Source of the DNA: Bacteroidales bacterium
GTDB taxonomy: Bacteria > Bacteroidota > Bacteroidia > Bacteroidales > UBA7960
Assembly: GCA_003560165.1 (NCBI GenBank)
Contig: PWJC01000041.1
Coordinates: 1-44,126, forward strand
Length of the DNA: 44,126 nucleotides
Direction of reading: 5' to 3'
Shown: in pieces, positions 37,025 to 44,126 of the stretch
Position numbering within the stretch: the stretch's first letter is position 1
How the letters are laid out: every line of letters begins with the position of its first letter
Program-made: the position numbers and the translations under genes
Notes under the pieces: model-generated
The model's database searches: none
What the model was told of the DNA's origin: nothing
Seen by the model: the letters and a program-made list of their open reading frames with translations, nothing else

Positions 37025-38068
37025 ATGCCCAGGATATACCCACGCCTTATACGGCCCCTTCTGTTCTTATTCCCTCCCGAATGGGTACACCACAGGGTGT
37101 CCTGCCTTTTGAAGGGCCTGTTATTTTTCCCCGGCGCAGCCTGGCTTTGCCGCCGGCTTTACCGGCTGAATGATCCCCGGCTTGAAAGGGAGGTATTTGG
37201 CATCCGCTTCTCCAACCCGGTGGGCGTTGCCGCAGGCTTCGACAAGGAAGCCGGGCTGTATGGGGCCCTGTCCTGTTTCGGATTCGGGCATGTGGAGGTG
37301 GGCACGGTAACCCCCCTGGGACAGAAAGGGAACCCCAAACCCCGGCTGTTCCGCCTGCCCGAAGACCAGGCCCTGATCAACCGCATGGGGTTCAACAACA
37401 AGGGCCTGAAAACCTTTGTGCGGAAACTCAAACGCCGAAACAACAAGCTGATTGTCGGAGGCAATATCGGAAAGAACACCCAGACCCCCGCCGAAGAGGC
37501 CATTGCCGATTATTGCCGTTGTTTCGAGGCCTTGTTTGAACTGGTCGATTATTTTACGGTCAATGTCAGCTGCCCGAACATAGCAGGGCTCCAGGCCCTG
37601 CAGGACAAGGAGGGCCTGCTGGAGTTGCTGAATGCTATTCAGCGCATCAACCGCCAGAAACCCAAAAGAAAGCCCGTACTGCTGAAAATATCGCCCGACC
37701 TGAACCATTCCCAGCTTGACGATGTGATCGGGCTGGTCCGGAAAACAGGGCTGGATGGGATCGTTGCTACCAATACCTCAACCCGCCGCGAAGGCCTGAC
37801 GGCAACTCCCGAAAAGGTCAAAAGGATCGGCAAGGGAGGATTGAGCGGCAGGCCCCTCAGGGATAAGTCAACCCATACCATTGCCTATCTGCACGAAAAA
37901 GGCAAGGGGCAGATCCCCATTGTGGGGGTGGGTGGGATCCTTACGCCCAAAGATGCCCTTGAAAAGCTGGCAGCGGGAGCCAGCCTGGTCCAGGTCTATA
38001 CCGGCTTTGTCTATTACGGGCCCTCTCTTGCCAAAAACATCAACGCCGCCATCCTGAGGAATGCCTGA
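37025..38068 (+). CDS. pyrD: Quinone-dependent dihydroorotate dehydrogenase
   Basis: Oxidises dihydroorotate to orotate with FMN, passing electrons to membrane quinone (class 2 type). The N-terminal helices (IYPRLIRPLLFLFPPEWVHHRV) are the class 2 membrane-association extension, and the core has GVAAGFDKEAGL, VEVGTVTPLGQKGNPKPRLFR, NVSCPNIAGLQALQ and GVGGILTPKDALEKLAAGASLVQVYTGFVY. The catalytic base position holds Cys183 (NVSCPN), as in class 1 enzymes, where E. coli class 2 has Ser (NISSPN). It completes the co-directional run that starts with pyrG, a gene of the same pathway. Confidence 0.95.
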   Translation: MPRIYPRLIRPLLFLFPPEWVHHRVSCLLKGLLFFPGAAWLCRRLYRLNDPRLEREVFGIRFSNPVGVAAGFDKEAGLYGALSCFGFGHVEVGTVTPLGQKGNPKPRLFRLPEDQALINRMGFNNKGLKTFVRKLKRRNNKLIVGGNIGKNTQTPAEEAIADYCRCFEALFELVDYFTVNVSCPNIAGLQALQDKEGLLELLNAIQRINRQKPKRKPVLLKISPDLNHSQLDDVIGLVRKTGLDGIVATNTSTRREGLTATPEKVKRIGKGGLSGRPLRDKSTHTIAYLHEKGKGQIPIVGVGGILTPKDALEKLAAGASLVQVYTGFVYYGPSLAKNINAAILRNA

Positions 38069-38150
38069 TTACAACCGGTCCGCGTCTGCCCGGATAAAAT
38101 ATTTTCGTCACCGGCAGACATTTTGGCCAAATTTTTGTTATTAATACATA

Positions 38151-39389
38151 ATGAACTACCTGAGCATTCGCTTTATACCAATTTTTCTCACATTCCTGGT
38201 TTTTCTGCCCCATGCAGGCACCGGCCAGGAGGATTCGGGCTTTGCCTTCGACCGCAACAGGCGATTCATTAACCTGCCCATCGAGGTGAGGAACAACCTG
38301 GCGGTGGTTCCCCTTTATATCAACGGTGCCGGCCCCCTGTACTTCATTCTCGACACCGGTGTAAAAACCACCATACTCACCGAGCCCATCATCACCCACC
38401 TGCTCGACCTGAATATCGAGGAAACCATACTTCTGTATGGTTTGGGAGGAGAGGGCACTGTCCAGGCGGCCCTTGCCACAGGAGTGGAGATCCGGATGCG
38501 GGGGATTACCGGTCGCAATATGAACCTGATCATCATCCCCGAAGACATCCTTTCCTTTTCCGAAATATTCGGGTTTCCGGTGTACGGCATCATCGGTCAC
38601 GACTTTTTCCGCCACTTTCCGGTAGAAATCAATTACCCCACCCAGACCATGAGGGTATACCGTGATCCCGATTACCGCATCAGGCGGAGGAGTACGGTGG
38701 TGCCCATCCGGCTGGTAGACGGGAAGCCCTATGTGGAGTCGCGGATTGTGGGCGAAGCCGGCGACACGCTCACCACCAATCTGTTGATCGACCTCGGCGC
38801 CAGCAGCCCCCTCTACCTGAACCGCGAATACAGTTTTTTGTCCGACAGGACAATAGACGGGTATCTGGGCAAGGGGATCAGCGGGAACCTCCTGGGTAAG
38901 CACGGGCGGGTTGAAAAACTGGAGATCGGCGAGGCCATTGCTATCCACGAACCGCTGGCCGCCTATCCGGACGCCAGGTTCCTTACCTTTCACGGTCAGC
39001 TGATCGATTGGGAAGGCATCATCGGGGGGGGTATCATCAAACGTTTCAACGTGATCATCGACTATCGCTCAGAACGACTGGTTCTGAGCCGCAGCCAGTT
39101 CTATGGCGAGCCCTTCAGCGCCGGCATGAGTGGGATTGAGGTGATGGCCAGGGGACCCGATCTCAGGGATTTCACCATCCACTATGTGCGCCCGGGTTCG
39201 CCAGGCTACGAAGCCGGACTGCAGTCGGGAGACAAGATCCTGGAACTGAACCGGACAGGCCGCCACTATCTCAATATGGAAAGCATACTTGATGAGCTTT
39301 CGGGAAAGGAAGGCAACTATATTTCGATGGTGGTGCAGCGCAACGAACAGATCGTGCGCGCCAGGTTCAGGTTGCGGCAAGACATCTAG
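38151..39389 (+). CDS. Exported aspartyl protease with PDZ domain
   Basis: Predicted periplasmic retropepsin-like aspartic protease, 412 aa. The signal peptide covers about 1-24 (LSIRFIPIFLTFLVFLPHAGTG). The two-lobed catalytic region has Asp68-Thr-Gly70 (ILDTG) and, in place of a second DTG, Asp214-Leu-Gly-Ala-Ser (LIDLGAS), each followed by a hydrophobic strand. GIIGHDFFRHFPVEINYPTQTMRVY (about 146-170) is a family signature. A PDZ-like domain lies at about 310-400 (VRPGSPGYEAGLQSGDKILELN). The role is inferred to be envelope quality control or processing. It has its own 82-base upstream gap after pyrD. Confidence 0.85.
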   Translation: MNYLSIRFIPIFLTFLVFLPHAGTGQEDSGFAFDRNRRFINLPIEVRNNLAVVPLYINGAGPLYFILDTGVKTTILTEPIITHLLDLNIEETILLYGLGGEGTVQAALATGVEIRMRGITGRNMNLIIIPEDILSFSEIFGFPVYGIIGHDFFRHFPVEINYPTQTMRVYRDPDYRIRRRSTVVPIRLVDGKPYVESRIVGEAGDTLTTNLLIDLGASSPLYLNREYSFLSDRTIDGYLGKGISGNLLGKHGRVEKLEIGEAIAIHEPLAAYPDARFLTFHGQLIDWEGIIGGGIIKRFNVIIDYRSERLVLSRSQFYGEPFSAGMSGIEVMARGPDLRDFTIHYVRPGSPGYEAGLQSGDKILELNRTGRHYLNMESILDELSGKEGNYISMVVQRNEQIVRARFRLRQDI

Positions 39390-39403
39390 CCGGTACCAGG
39401 GGG

Positions 39404-41167
39404 CTACGGGCGCAGATAAGGAAGGTCTTTGTTTTTGCCCTTTTCCTTCCATTCGCGGGGCACTACCTCCCAGTTGTCCATGCTTTCGGGCACCACCTCG
39501 CCCATTTCCCTGAAATATCCGATCATTTCCGATCGCAGGTCATTTTCGGTGGTGGCCACGATGCGTTCTGACAATGCCTCACGTGCAATGCCGGCACCTT
39601 CGGTCAAATGGCCACCGCCCCCCGAACCCCGGTACGAATTGATCGCCACCCTGTAGGTGGCAGCGGGATCGAAAACCTCTCCATCCTGCATTTCAAGTAT
39701 ACTGACCCTTGATCCCACCGGCCGGCTCACGTCAACCTGGTAACGGATGCCTGCGGCCGAGTCGAAGTTAAAGGCAGGATTGCGAAATGCATGCCGCCCA
39801 CGGCGGTCGGAGGGCACCCTCCCCCTTTGGTCGCGGTGAAGATTGAGCAGGTGATCGCCTTCGTGCGACATTTCATTAAACCACAGTCCATAGGAATACT
39901 CCAGGTAATCGGTTATCTCCTGTCCGGATAGTTCCATGGTGTAGAGGTAATTTTCGTATTCGTACAAACGGAAGAGATCGCGCATCCGCAGGGGACCTGC
40001 GGGGATGGTTTCGTCGAAAGCCAGAGGGGCTGTAAAGGAGATATCGGCAGCGGTGAGCCTGAGCTGGATCTCGTGAACCAGGTCGGTAAACGGAGCGCTG
40101 CCAAAAAGGGCTTCGATCGAGTGCATGGGCCGGGTGATCTGTCCGATGGTTTCATTGGAAAAGGCAATGATCTCCTGCACATCTTTCTCGAAGGTGTTGA
40201 TAAAGGTATGGCTTGGCACCACCTTGGCGGTCGGCACCATCTCTCCCCTGACATCTTCCAGGACAAAATCCCGCCTGCCCAGCCGGGTAAAACTCAGTTC
40301 GGCCACTGCCAGGTTTTCGGCAAAATGCCCGGCACCCAGCAACAGCACCTCCCCTCCTTCCTGATTGATCACGGTGTGCACACGCTGCCGGTGGTCGTGG
40401 GCTGTAAATATCAGGTCAAAGCCGGGAACCGTCCTGGCCACGTGACCCGATGCATTCTCCAGGGGAAACTCCGAGGGATCGGGATACAGTGGCCCCATCC
40501 CGCTATGGAACAAACCGATCAGGGCATCGGGCTGTTCATTTTCCAGGATATAGGGTACCCAGTAACTGGCAGCCTCTGCCATATCCTGAAAGACCATGCC
40601 CTCCCAAAGGTGGGGGGGAAGCCAATTGGGAACGCCTGTTGTGGTAAGCCCAAGCACGGCGATGCGTACCCGCTGCCGGGTAATGATGGTATAGGGCTTG
40701 AAATAGGGCTCCCCGGTTTCACTATCGAGTACATTGGCAGCCAGCCATGGAAAATCGAATTCCTCCACAAGGCGGTTGTATACCTGGGGGCCGGCCTCGA
40801 TATCGTGGTTCCCGATGGTGGCTGCATCGTATTTCATCAGGTTCATCACCCTGGCGAAGAGGTTTTTGTCACTTTCCTGCACAAAATTGGCATAATAGGC
40901 TGCAGGAGTCCCCTGCAGGAGATCGCCGTTGTCCAGCAGGATGAGGTTGTTGCCCTGCCTGGTCCTGACGGCCTCCATCAGGTAATGTACGTTGGCCATG
41001 GAGGTAGCGGCAGGCCGGTCGTTCAGGAAGTCGTAAGGGAAAAGCCGGGCATGCACATCGCCCGTAACAGCCACCTGTATCTTGATCTCCCTGGCAAAAC
41101 CGGGCTGGGAAAGTGTGAAACCAAAGGCAAACAATGCGATCAGTGTAATCCGGTGCAGGGTCTTCAT
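39404..41167 (-). CDS. Exported 5'-nucleotidase/2',3'-cyclic phosphodiesterase-like metallophosphatase
   Basis: Periplasmic dimetal phosphoesterase that likely recovers nucleosides from extracellular nucleotides. Signal peptide about 1-25 (ALFAFGFTLSQPGFA). Metal-binding residues: Asp37 and His39 (GDVHA), Asp82 (NGDLLQG), Asn120-His121-Asp122 (GNHD), a later FHSG His and the AHDH pair. The second half (about 330-560) is the 5'-nucleotidase C-terminal domain. Length 587 aa fits. It follows rpoD on the same strand behind a terminator-like hairpin and is convergent with the aspartyl protease gene. Confidence 0.9.
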   Translation of the reverse strand: MKTLHRITLIALFAFGFTLSQPGFAREIKIQVAVTGDVHARLFPYDFLNDRPAATSMANVHYLMEAVRTRQGNNLILLDNGDLLQGTPAAYYANFVQESDKNLFARVMNLMKYDAATIGNHDIEAGPQVYNRLVEEFDFPWLAANVLDSETGEPYFKPYTIITRQRVRIAVLGLTTTGVPNWLPPHLWEGMVFQDMAEAASYWVPYILENEQPDALIGLFHSGMGPLYPDPSEFPLENASGHVARTVPGFDLIFTAHDHRQRVHTVINQEGGEVLLLGAGHFAENLAVAELSFTRLGRRDFVLEDVRGEMVPTAKVVPSHTFINTFEKDVQEIIAFSNETIGQITRPMHSIEALFGSAPFTDLVHEIQLRLTAADISFTAPLAFDETIPAGPLRMRDLFRLYEYENYLYTMELSGQEITDYLEYSYGLWFNEMSHEGDHLLNLHRDQRGRVPSDRRGRHAFRNPAFNFDSAAGIRYQVDVSRPVGSRVSILEMQDGEVFDPAATYRVAINSYRGSGGGGHLTEGAGIAREALSERIVATTENDLRSEMIGYFREMGEVVPESMDNWEVVPREWKEKGKNKDLPYLRP

Positions 41168-41217
41168 ATAGGTGGGATAGAATAATGAAAATAACGTTTG
41201 TTTATTCCTCTATAAAG

Positions 41218-41245
41218 CAAAGGCACCCTGAACAAGGTGCCTTTG
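41218..41245 (-). terminator. Terminator-like hairpin after rpoD
   Basis: CAAAGGCACC (41218-41227) pairs perfectly with GGTGCCTTTG (41236-41245). It begins 17 bases past the rpoD stop on the minus strand; the T-rich part is within the stem and CTTTATAG follows, a weaker layout than a classical terminator. Confidence 0.6.
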
Positions 41246-41262
41246 TTCAATGCGATGCCCGC

Positions 41263-42129
41263 TTACTGCCCCAGGTAGGCTTTCAGCAATTTGCTCCTGG
41301 AGGTGTGTTTCAGGCGGCGGATCGCCTTTTCCTTGATCTGCCTCACCCGCTCGCGGGTCAGGTCGAACTTGGCACCGATTTCATCCAGGGTGAGCCCGTG
41401 GTTCATGCCAATGCCAAAATAGAGGTTGATTACATCCCTTTCCTTCTCGGTAAGGGTAGCCAGTGAACGCTGTATCTCCCTGGCCAGGGACTCATGGATC
41501 AGACTGGAGTCTGCGTTGGGAGAGTCCTGGTTGATATATACATCGAGCAGGCTGGCGTCTTCGCCCTGCACAAGGGGGGCGTCGACCGAAACATGGTGGG
41601 TGGATATCCGGAAAGATTCGGTAATCTTGTCTTCGTGCACATCCAGGGCTTCTGCAAGCTCTTCGGCCGAAGGCGGACGTTCGTATTTCTGTTCGAGCCT
41701 GGAGGCCTCTTTTTTAATCTTGTTCAGTGAACCCACCTGGTTCAGTGGCAATCGCACAATGCGCGACTGCTCTGCCAGGGCCTGAAGGATGGACTGGCGT
41801 ATCCACCACACCGCATAGGATATGAACTTGAACCCCCTGGTTTCGTCGAAACGCTTGGCAGCCTTTATCAGTCCGAGGTTCCCTTCGTTGATCAGGTCGG
41901 GCAGGCTAAGCCCCTGGTTCTGGTATTGTTTTGCTACCGAAACCACAAACCTCAGGTTGGCCTTGGTCAGTTTCTCCAGGGCCACCTGGTCTCCCTGTTT
42001 GATCCGCTGGGCCAGAAGCACTTCTTCTTCGGCTGAAATCAAAGGAACTTTTCCAATCTCCTGCAAATATTTGTCCAATGACGCGGTATCGCGATTGGTG
42101 ATGGATTTGGAAATTTTTAGTTGTCGCAT
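41263..42129 (-). CDS. rpoD: Primary sigma-70 factor RpoD (SigA)
   Basis: Housekeeping sigma factor, 288 aa, with the compact layout of this phylum. The ATG at 42129 gives [25 protein letters not shown], the canonical N-terminus; an upstream TTG at 42198 in the same frame would run through the promoter and is rejected. Regions 1.2, 2 ([24 protein letters not shown]), 3 and 4 ([28 protein letters not shown]) are intact. It lies just after htrA on the same strand, an arrangement also reported in other Bacteroidales, and has its own promoter. It is the better match to the canonical RpoD of the two sigma genes in the window. Confidence 0.96.
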   Translation of the reverse strand: MRQLKISKSITNRDTASLDKYLQEIGKVPLISAEEEVLLAQRIKQGDQVALEKLTKANLRFVVSVAKQYQNQGLSLPDLINEGNLGLIKAAKRFDETRGFKFISYAVWWIRQSILQALAEQSRIVRLPLNQVGSLNKIKKEASRLEQKYERPPSAEELAEALDVHEDKITESFRISTHHVSVDAPLVQGEDASLLDVYINQDSPNADSSLIHESLAREIQRSLATLTEKERDVINLYFGIGMNHGLTLDEIGAKFDLTRERVRQIKEKAIRRLKHTSRSKLLKAYLGQ

Positions 42130-42195
42130 ATATTCTGATAGGGTTTTGATAATTAGGGCTGTCGGAGCCAATTGCGCCCCATCGTGAAAAGCCCC

Positions 42196-42226
42196 CAAAA
42201 GTACAAATAAATTTGTTAAAAAGCAA
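42196..42226 (-). promoter_or_regulatory. Bacteroidota-type promoter of rpoD
   Basis: On the minus strand TTG (42226-42224) and TACTTTTG (42203-42196) are separated by 20 bases. The start would be near 42189, leaving about 60 bases of leader. It lies between the htrA stop and the rpoD start, so rpoD can be expressed apart from htrA. Confidence 0.7.
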
Positions 42227-42233
42227 TACCGGT

Positions 42234-43715
42234 TTAATCAAGCCCGATACCGTAATATCCACGCCTGCCATCGGGATAGACACCTTCCAGCAGCACCCCT
42301 CCGCTTTGTCCGGCCAGGATCTGTTCGATGTCGCGGGGTGAATGCACTTGCTGACCGCCAACATGGGTGATGACAAACCCGCGCCTGACGCCTGCCGAAC
42401 TCAGGGCACCACGGCTGACGGAGACAACCCTCACCCCGTGGGTGATATTCAGCCTCTCCAGTTCCTCTTCGGTCAGGCTTTCAAAACGGGCTCCCAGGAT
42501 TTCGGTCACGTGGGTCCGCCCGGGGCTTACACTGCCCACTTCTCCATAAATATTCTTCAACACGGCCGTTGTTTCCTTTCTCTCCCCATTGCGGTAATAG
42601 CTGATCTCTATCTCGTCGCCCGGACGTTTGCGGCCAACGGTCTCAATCAGTTCGGCCGGGTTCCTGATGGTTGCCTGATCGATGCCGGTGATCACATCGC
42701 CGGATATCAGACCGGCTTCGGCAGCGGCGCTGTTCTCATGCACCCTTTCGACAAAGGCTCCCCGGTTAACTCCCATGCCCTTTTCTTCGGCCCGCCGCCC
42801 GGTCATCTCGGTTATTTCGACGCCCAGAAGGCCCCGCTGCACTTCTCCGAATTCCAGCAGGTCTTCCATGACCTTTTGGGCAATATTCGAAGGGACTGCG
42901 AAGGAGTAGCCCGCAAAAGTGCCTGTGGTGGAGGCAATGGCCGTGTTGATCCCCACCAGCTCACCGTGGGTGTTCACCAGGGCACCGCCGCTGTTCCCAC
43001 GGTTTACGGCCGCGTCGGTCTGTATAAAGGATTCGATGGCCATGTCCTCGGTCAGTATATTGATATTCCGGCCCTTGGCACTGACAATGCCTGCCGTGAC
43101 CGTCGAAGCAAGGTTGAAGGGATTGCCAACGGCAAGGACCCATTCACCCACCAGCAGGGCATCTGAGTCGCCAAATTCGATATAGGGGAGCCCTTCTTCC
43201 CTGATACGCAACAGGGCAAGATCGGTGGTGGGATCATTGCCCACGACCTCGGCTTCATAGGTGCGGTTGTCGTTCAGGGTCACCTCAATCAGGCTGGCAT
43301 TGGCCACCACATGATGGTTGGTGATGATGTAGCCGTCGTGGCTGACAATCACCCCGCTGCCTGTGCCGACAGCCGGCCGTTGCGGGGCAGGGGTGCGGCC
43401 GCGGGGCCCGAAAAAGAAATCAAAGAGATCGCGTTCGCCGAAAATATCCTGAGGCGGACGACCCAGGGCTTTGAATTCACTGCGAATATGCACCACCGTA
43501 TTCACCGTCATCTCAGCCACCACAGTAAAATCAGGCAAAGTCGCAGGCAATGATTTCAGGTGTCCGACCAGGGAGGCGGGTACAGCTTCGGACCGGTGGG
43601 GTATGGTTACCGATACCCCGCGATCAACATCTTGTGTAAACAGGAAATGGTTCATCCCCACAGTGACCATTCCTCCCAAAACGGCAGCCAGGAACAAATG
43701 CAGAAATTTCTTCAT
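42234..43715 (-). CDS. degP: DegP/HtrA-family periplasmic serine protease (Do)
   Basis: Periplasmic quality-control protease-chaperone, 493 aa. A signal or anchor helix ([21 protein letters not shown]) is followed by the trypsin-like domain with catalytic His135 (TNHHVV), Asp165 (TTDLALL) and Ser242 (RGNSGGAL). Two PDZ domains follow (about 300-395 and 400-490), giving the DegP/DegQ architecture. Repeat copy 3 lies about 200 bases upstream of its start. No strong -33/-7 match was found directly upstream; a T7A7 palindrome (43727-43740) and TTGTA-N3-TACAA lie in the leader region. The next gene downstream is rpoD. Confidence 0.96.
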   Translation of the reverse strand: MKKFLHLFLAAVLGGMVTVGMNHFLFTQDVDRGVSVTIPHRSEAVPASLVGHLKSLPATLPDFTVVAEMTVNTVVHIRSEFKALGRPPQDIFGERDLFDFFFGPRGRTPAPQRPAVGTGSGVIVSHDGYIITNHHVVANASLIEVTLNDNRTYEAEVVGNDPTTDLALLRIREEGLPYIEFGDSDALLVGEWVLAVGNPFNLASTVTAGIVSAKGRNINILTEDMAIESFIQTDAAVNRGNSGGALVNTHGELVGINTAIASTTGTFAGYSFAVPSNIAQKVMEDLLEFGEVQRGLLGVEITEMTGRRAEEKGMGVNRGAFVERVHENSAAAEAGLISGDVITGIDQATIRNPAELIETVGRKRPGDEIEISYYRNGERKETTAVLKNIYGEVGSVSPGRTHVTEILGARFESLTEEELERLNITHGVRVVSVSRGALSSAGVRRGFVITHVGGQQVHSPRDIEQILAGQSGGVLLEGVYPDGRRGYYGIGLD

Positions 43716-43887
43716 AACAAGGGTCGTTTTTTTAAAAAAACAATAGAATACGGGTAATTGTTGTAAACTACAAAAAAAAACACGTCAATTTGTCATCCGT
43801 CTAAATAACCTATTTTTCTGATCAATAAGTATGCCCTGCTCCATAGAAAAGTCTTAATAAAATTTAAAAATGGACAAAAGGTATACA

Positions 43888-44126
43888 ATGTATGAAATGT
43901 TCATTCGCGTCTTCTCGCAGGTAGTGCGACATTTACAACCCGGAGAAATCCCAACAGGTTTAATAGTTTAATGGTTTAATAGTTTAATTTTCAGCTATTA
44001 AACCGTTCAACTTTTCAACTTTTCAACTTTTCAACTTTTCAACTTTTCAACTTTTCAACTTTTCAACTTTTCAACTTTTCAACTTTCTTCTTCCTACCTA
44101 CTACCTACTACCTACTACTTACTATC
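43888..44126 (-). repeat. Composite dispersed repeat element, copy 3 (upstream of htrA, cut by window end)
   Basis: Read on the minus strand toward htrA: a 7-bp TAGTAGG-type array (44126 to about 44093), AAGAAGAAAG, nine perfect 8-bp TTGAAAAG units (44082-44011), foldback CTATTAAACC/GGTTTAATAG (43995-44004 with 43973-43982), four AGTTTAAT/GGTTTAAT units (43957-43988), a GGGATTTC stretch and the hairpin core. Sequence is almost identical to copy 1 in inverted orientation, 31 kb away. From 43716 to 43887 I see only the AT-rich htrA leader. Confidence 0.9.
43915..43929 (-). other. Core hairpin of repeat copy 3
   Basis: TCGCA and TGCGA form a perfect 5-bp stem (palindromic, so visible on both strands) around a 5-base loop (CTACC on the minus strand, different from copy 1). 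It ends 199 bases before the htrA start. Confidence 0.6.

Noticed and set aside
42130-42198. TTG start of rpoD at 42198
   Set aside because: It overlaps the rpoD promoter -7 box, and the family N-terminus MRQLKI starts at 42129.
43716-43800. Promoter directly upstream of degP
   Set aside because: Only poor matches (TAGTTTAC with wrong spacing) were found; not reported as a feature.

Overview
The window looks like a chromosomal segment of a Bacteroidota bacterium, probably a Bacteroidales/Marinilabiliales-type anaerobe or microaerophile. The evidence is the short primary sigma factor (about 288 aa, no region 1.1, N-terminus MRQLKI) next to htrA, a lipidated TamA-like protein (TamL) beside TamB, DUF5606 and DUF5916 proteins, a pyrG-yidC pair, weak Shine-Dalgarno use, and repeated matches to the Bacteroidota promoter consensus TTTG-N19..21-TAnnTTTG. 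Coding DNA is fairly GC-rich and intergenic DNA is AT-rich. A strict-anaerobe-type hybrid cluster protein (Hcp) and a ferritin fit an organism that meets little oxygen but has to handle NO and iron stress.

Layout. Positions 1-3226: an exported tricorn-like protease, cut at its 5' end by the window edge. 3228-10640 (-): the tamB-tamL envelope assembly pair. 10781-11667: a YciH/SUI1 protein and a convergent ferritin whose terminator lies inside the 3' end of yciH. 11966-15755: an Rrf2-type regulator, a long repeat element, then a ferredoxin-Hcp-Bfd-like nitrosative stress operon. 15765-22529: envelope and accessory genes (coiled-coil lipoprotein, unknown lipoprotein, DUF5916 protein, beta-lactamase-fold hydrolase, membrane-anchored nitroreductase). 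22642-26813: rpsO, pnp, a second RpoD-like sigma factor and rpe. 26833-29393: an MFS transporter, a small exported protein and a PsiE-family protein. 29472-39389: a long co-directional run pyrG-yidC-purB-ABC exporter-DUF5606-pyrD-aspartyl protease, which mixes pyrimidine and purine synthesis with membrane biogenesis. 39404-43715 (-): a 5'-nucleotidase-like phosphoesterase, the canonical rpoD, and htrA/degP.

The most unusual thing seen is a composite dispersed repeat present three times (about 12362-12750, 16222-16403, 43888-44126). Every copy has the same modular order when read toward the nearest gene start: a 7-bp minisatellite, an 8-bp TTGAARAG-type array, an AT-rich foldback stem, and a small hairpin core about 70-200 bp upstream of a start codon. 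The foldback stem differs in sequence between copies but keeps its pairing, and the small hairpin keeps pairing through G-U pairs. This suggests a conserved nucleic-acid structure rather than a simple microsatellite. One copy lies between the Rrf2 regulator and the hcp operon, and another lies upstream of htrA. No transposase, tRNA, rRNA or CRISPR array was seen.
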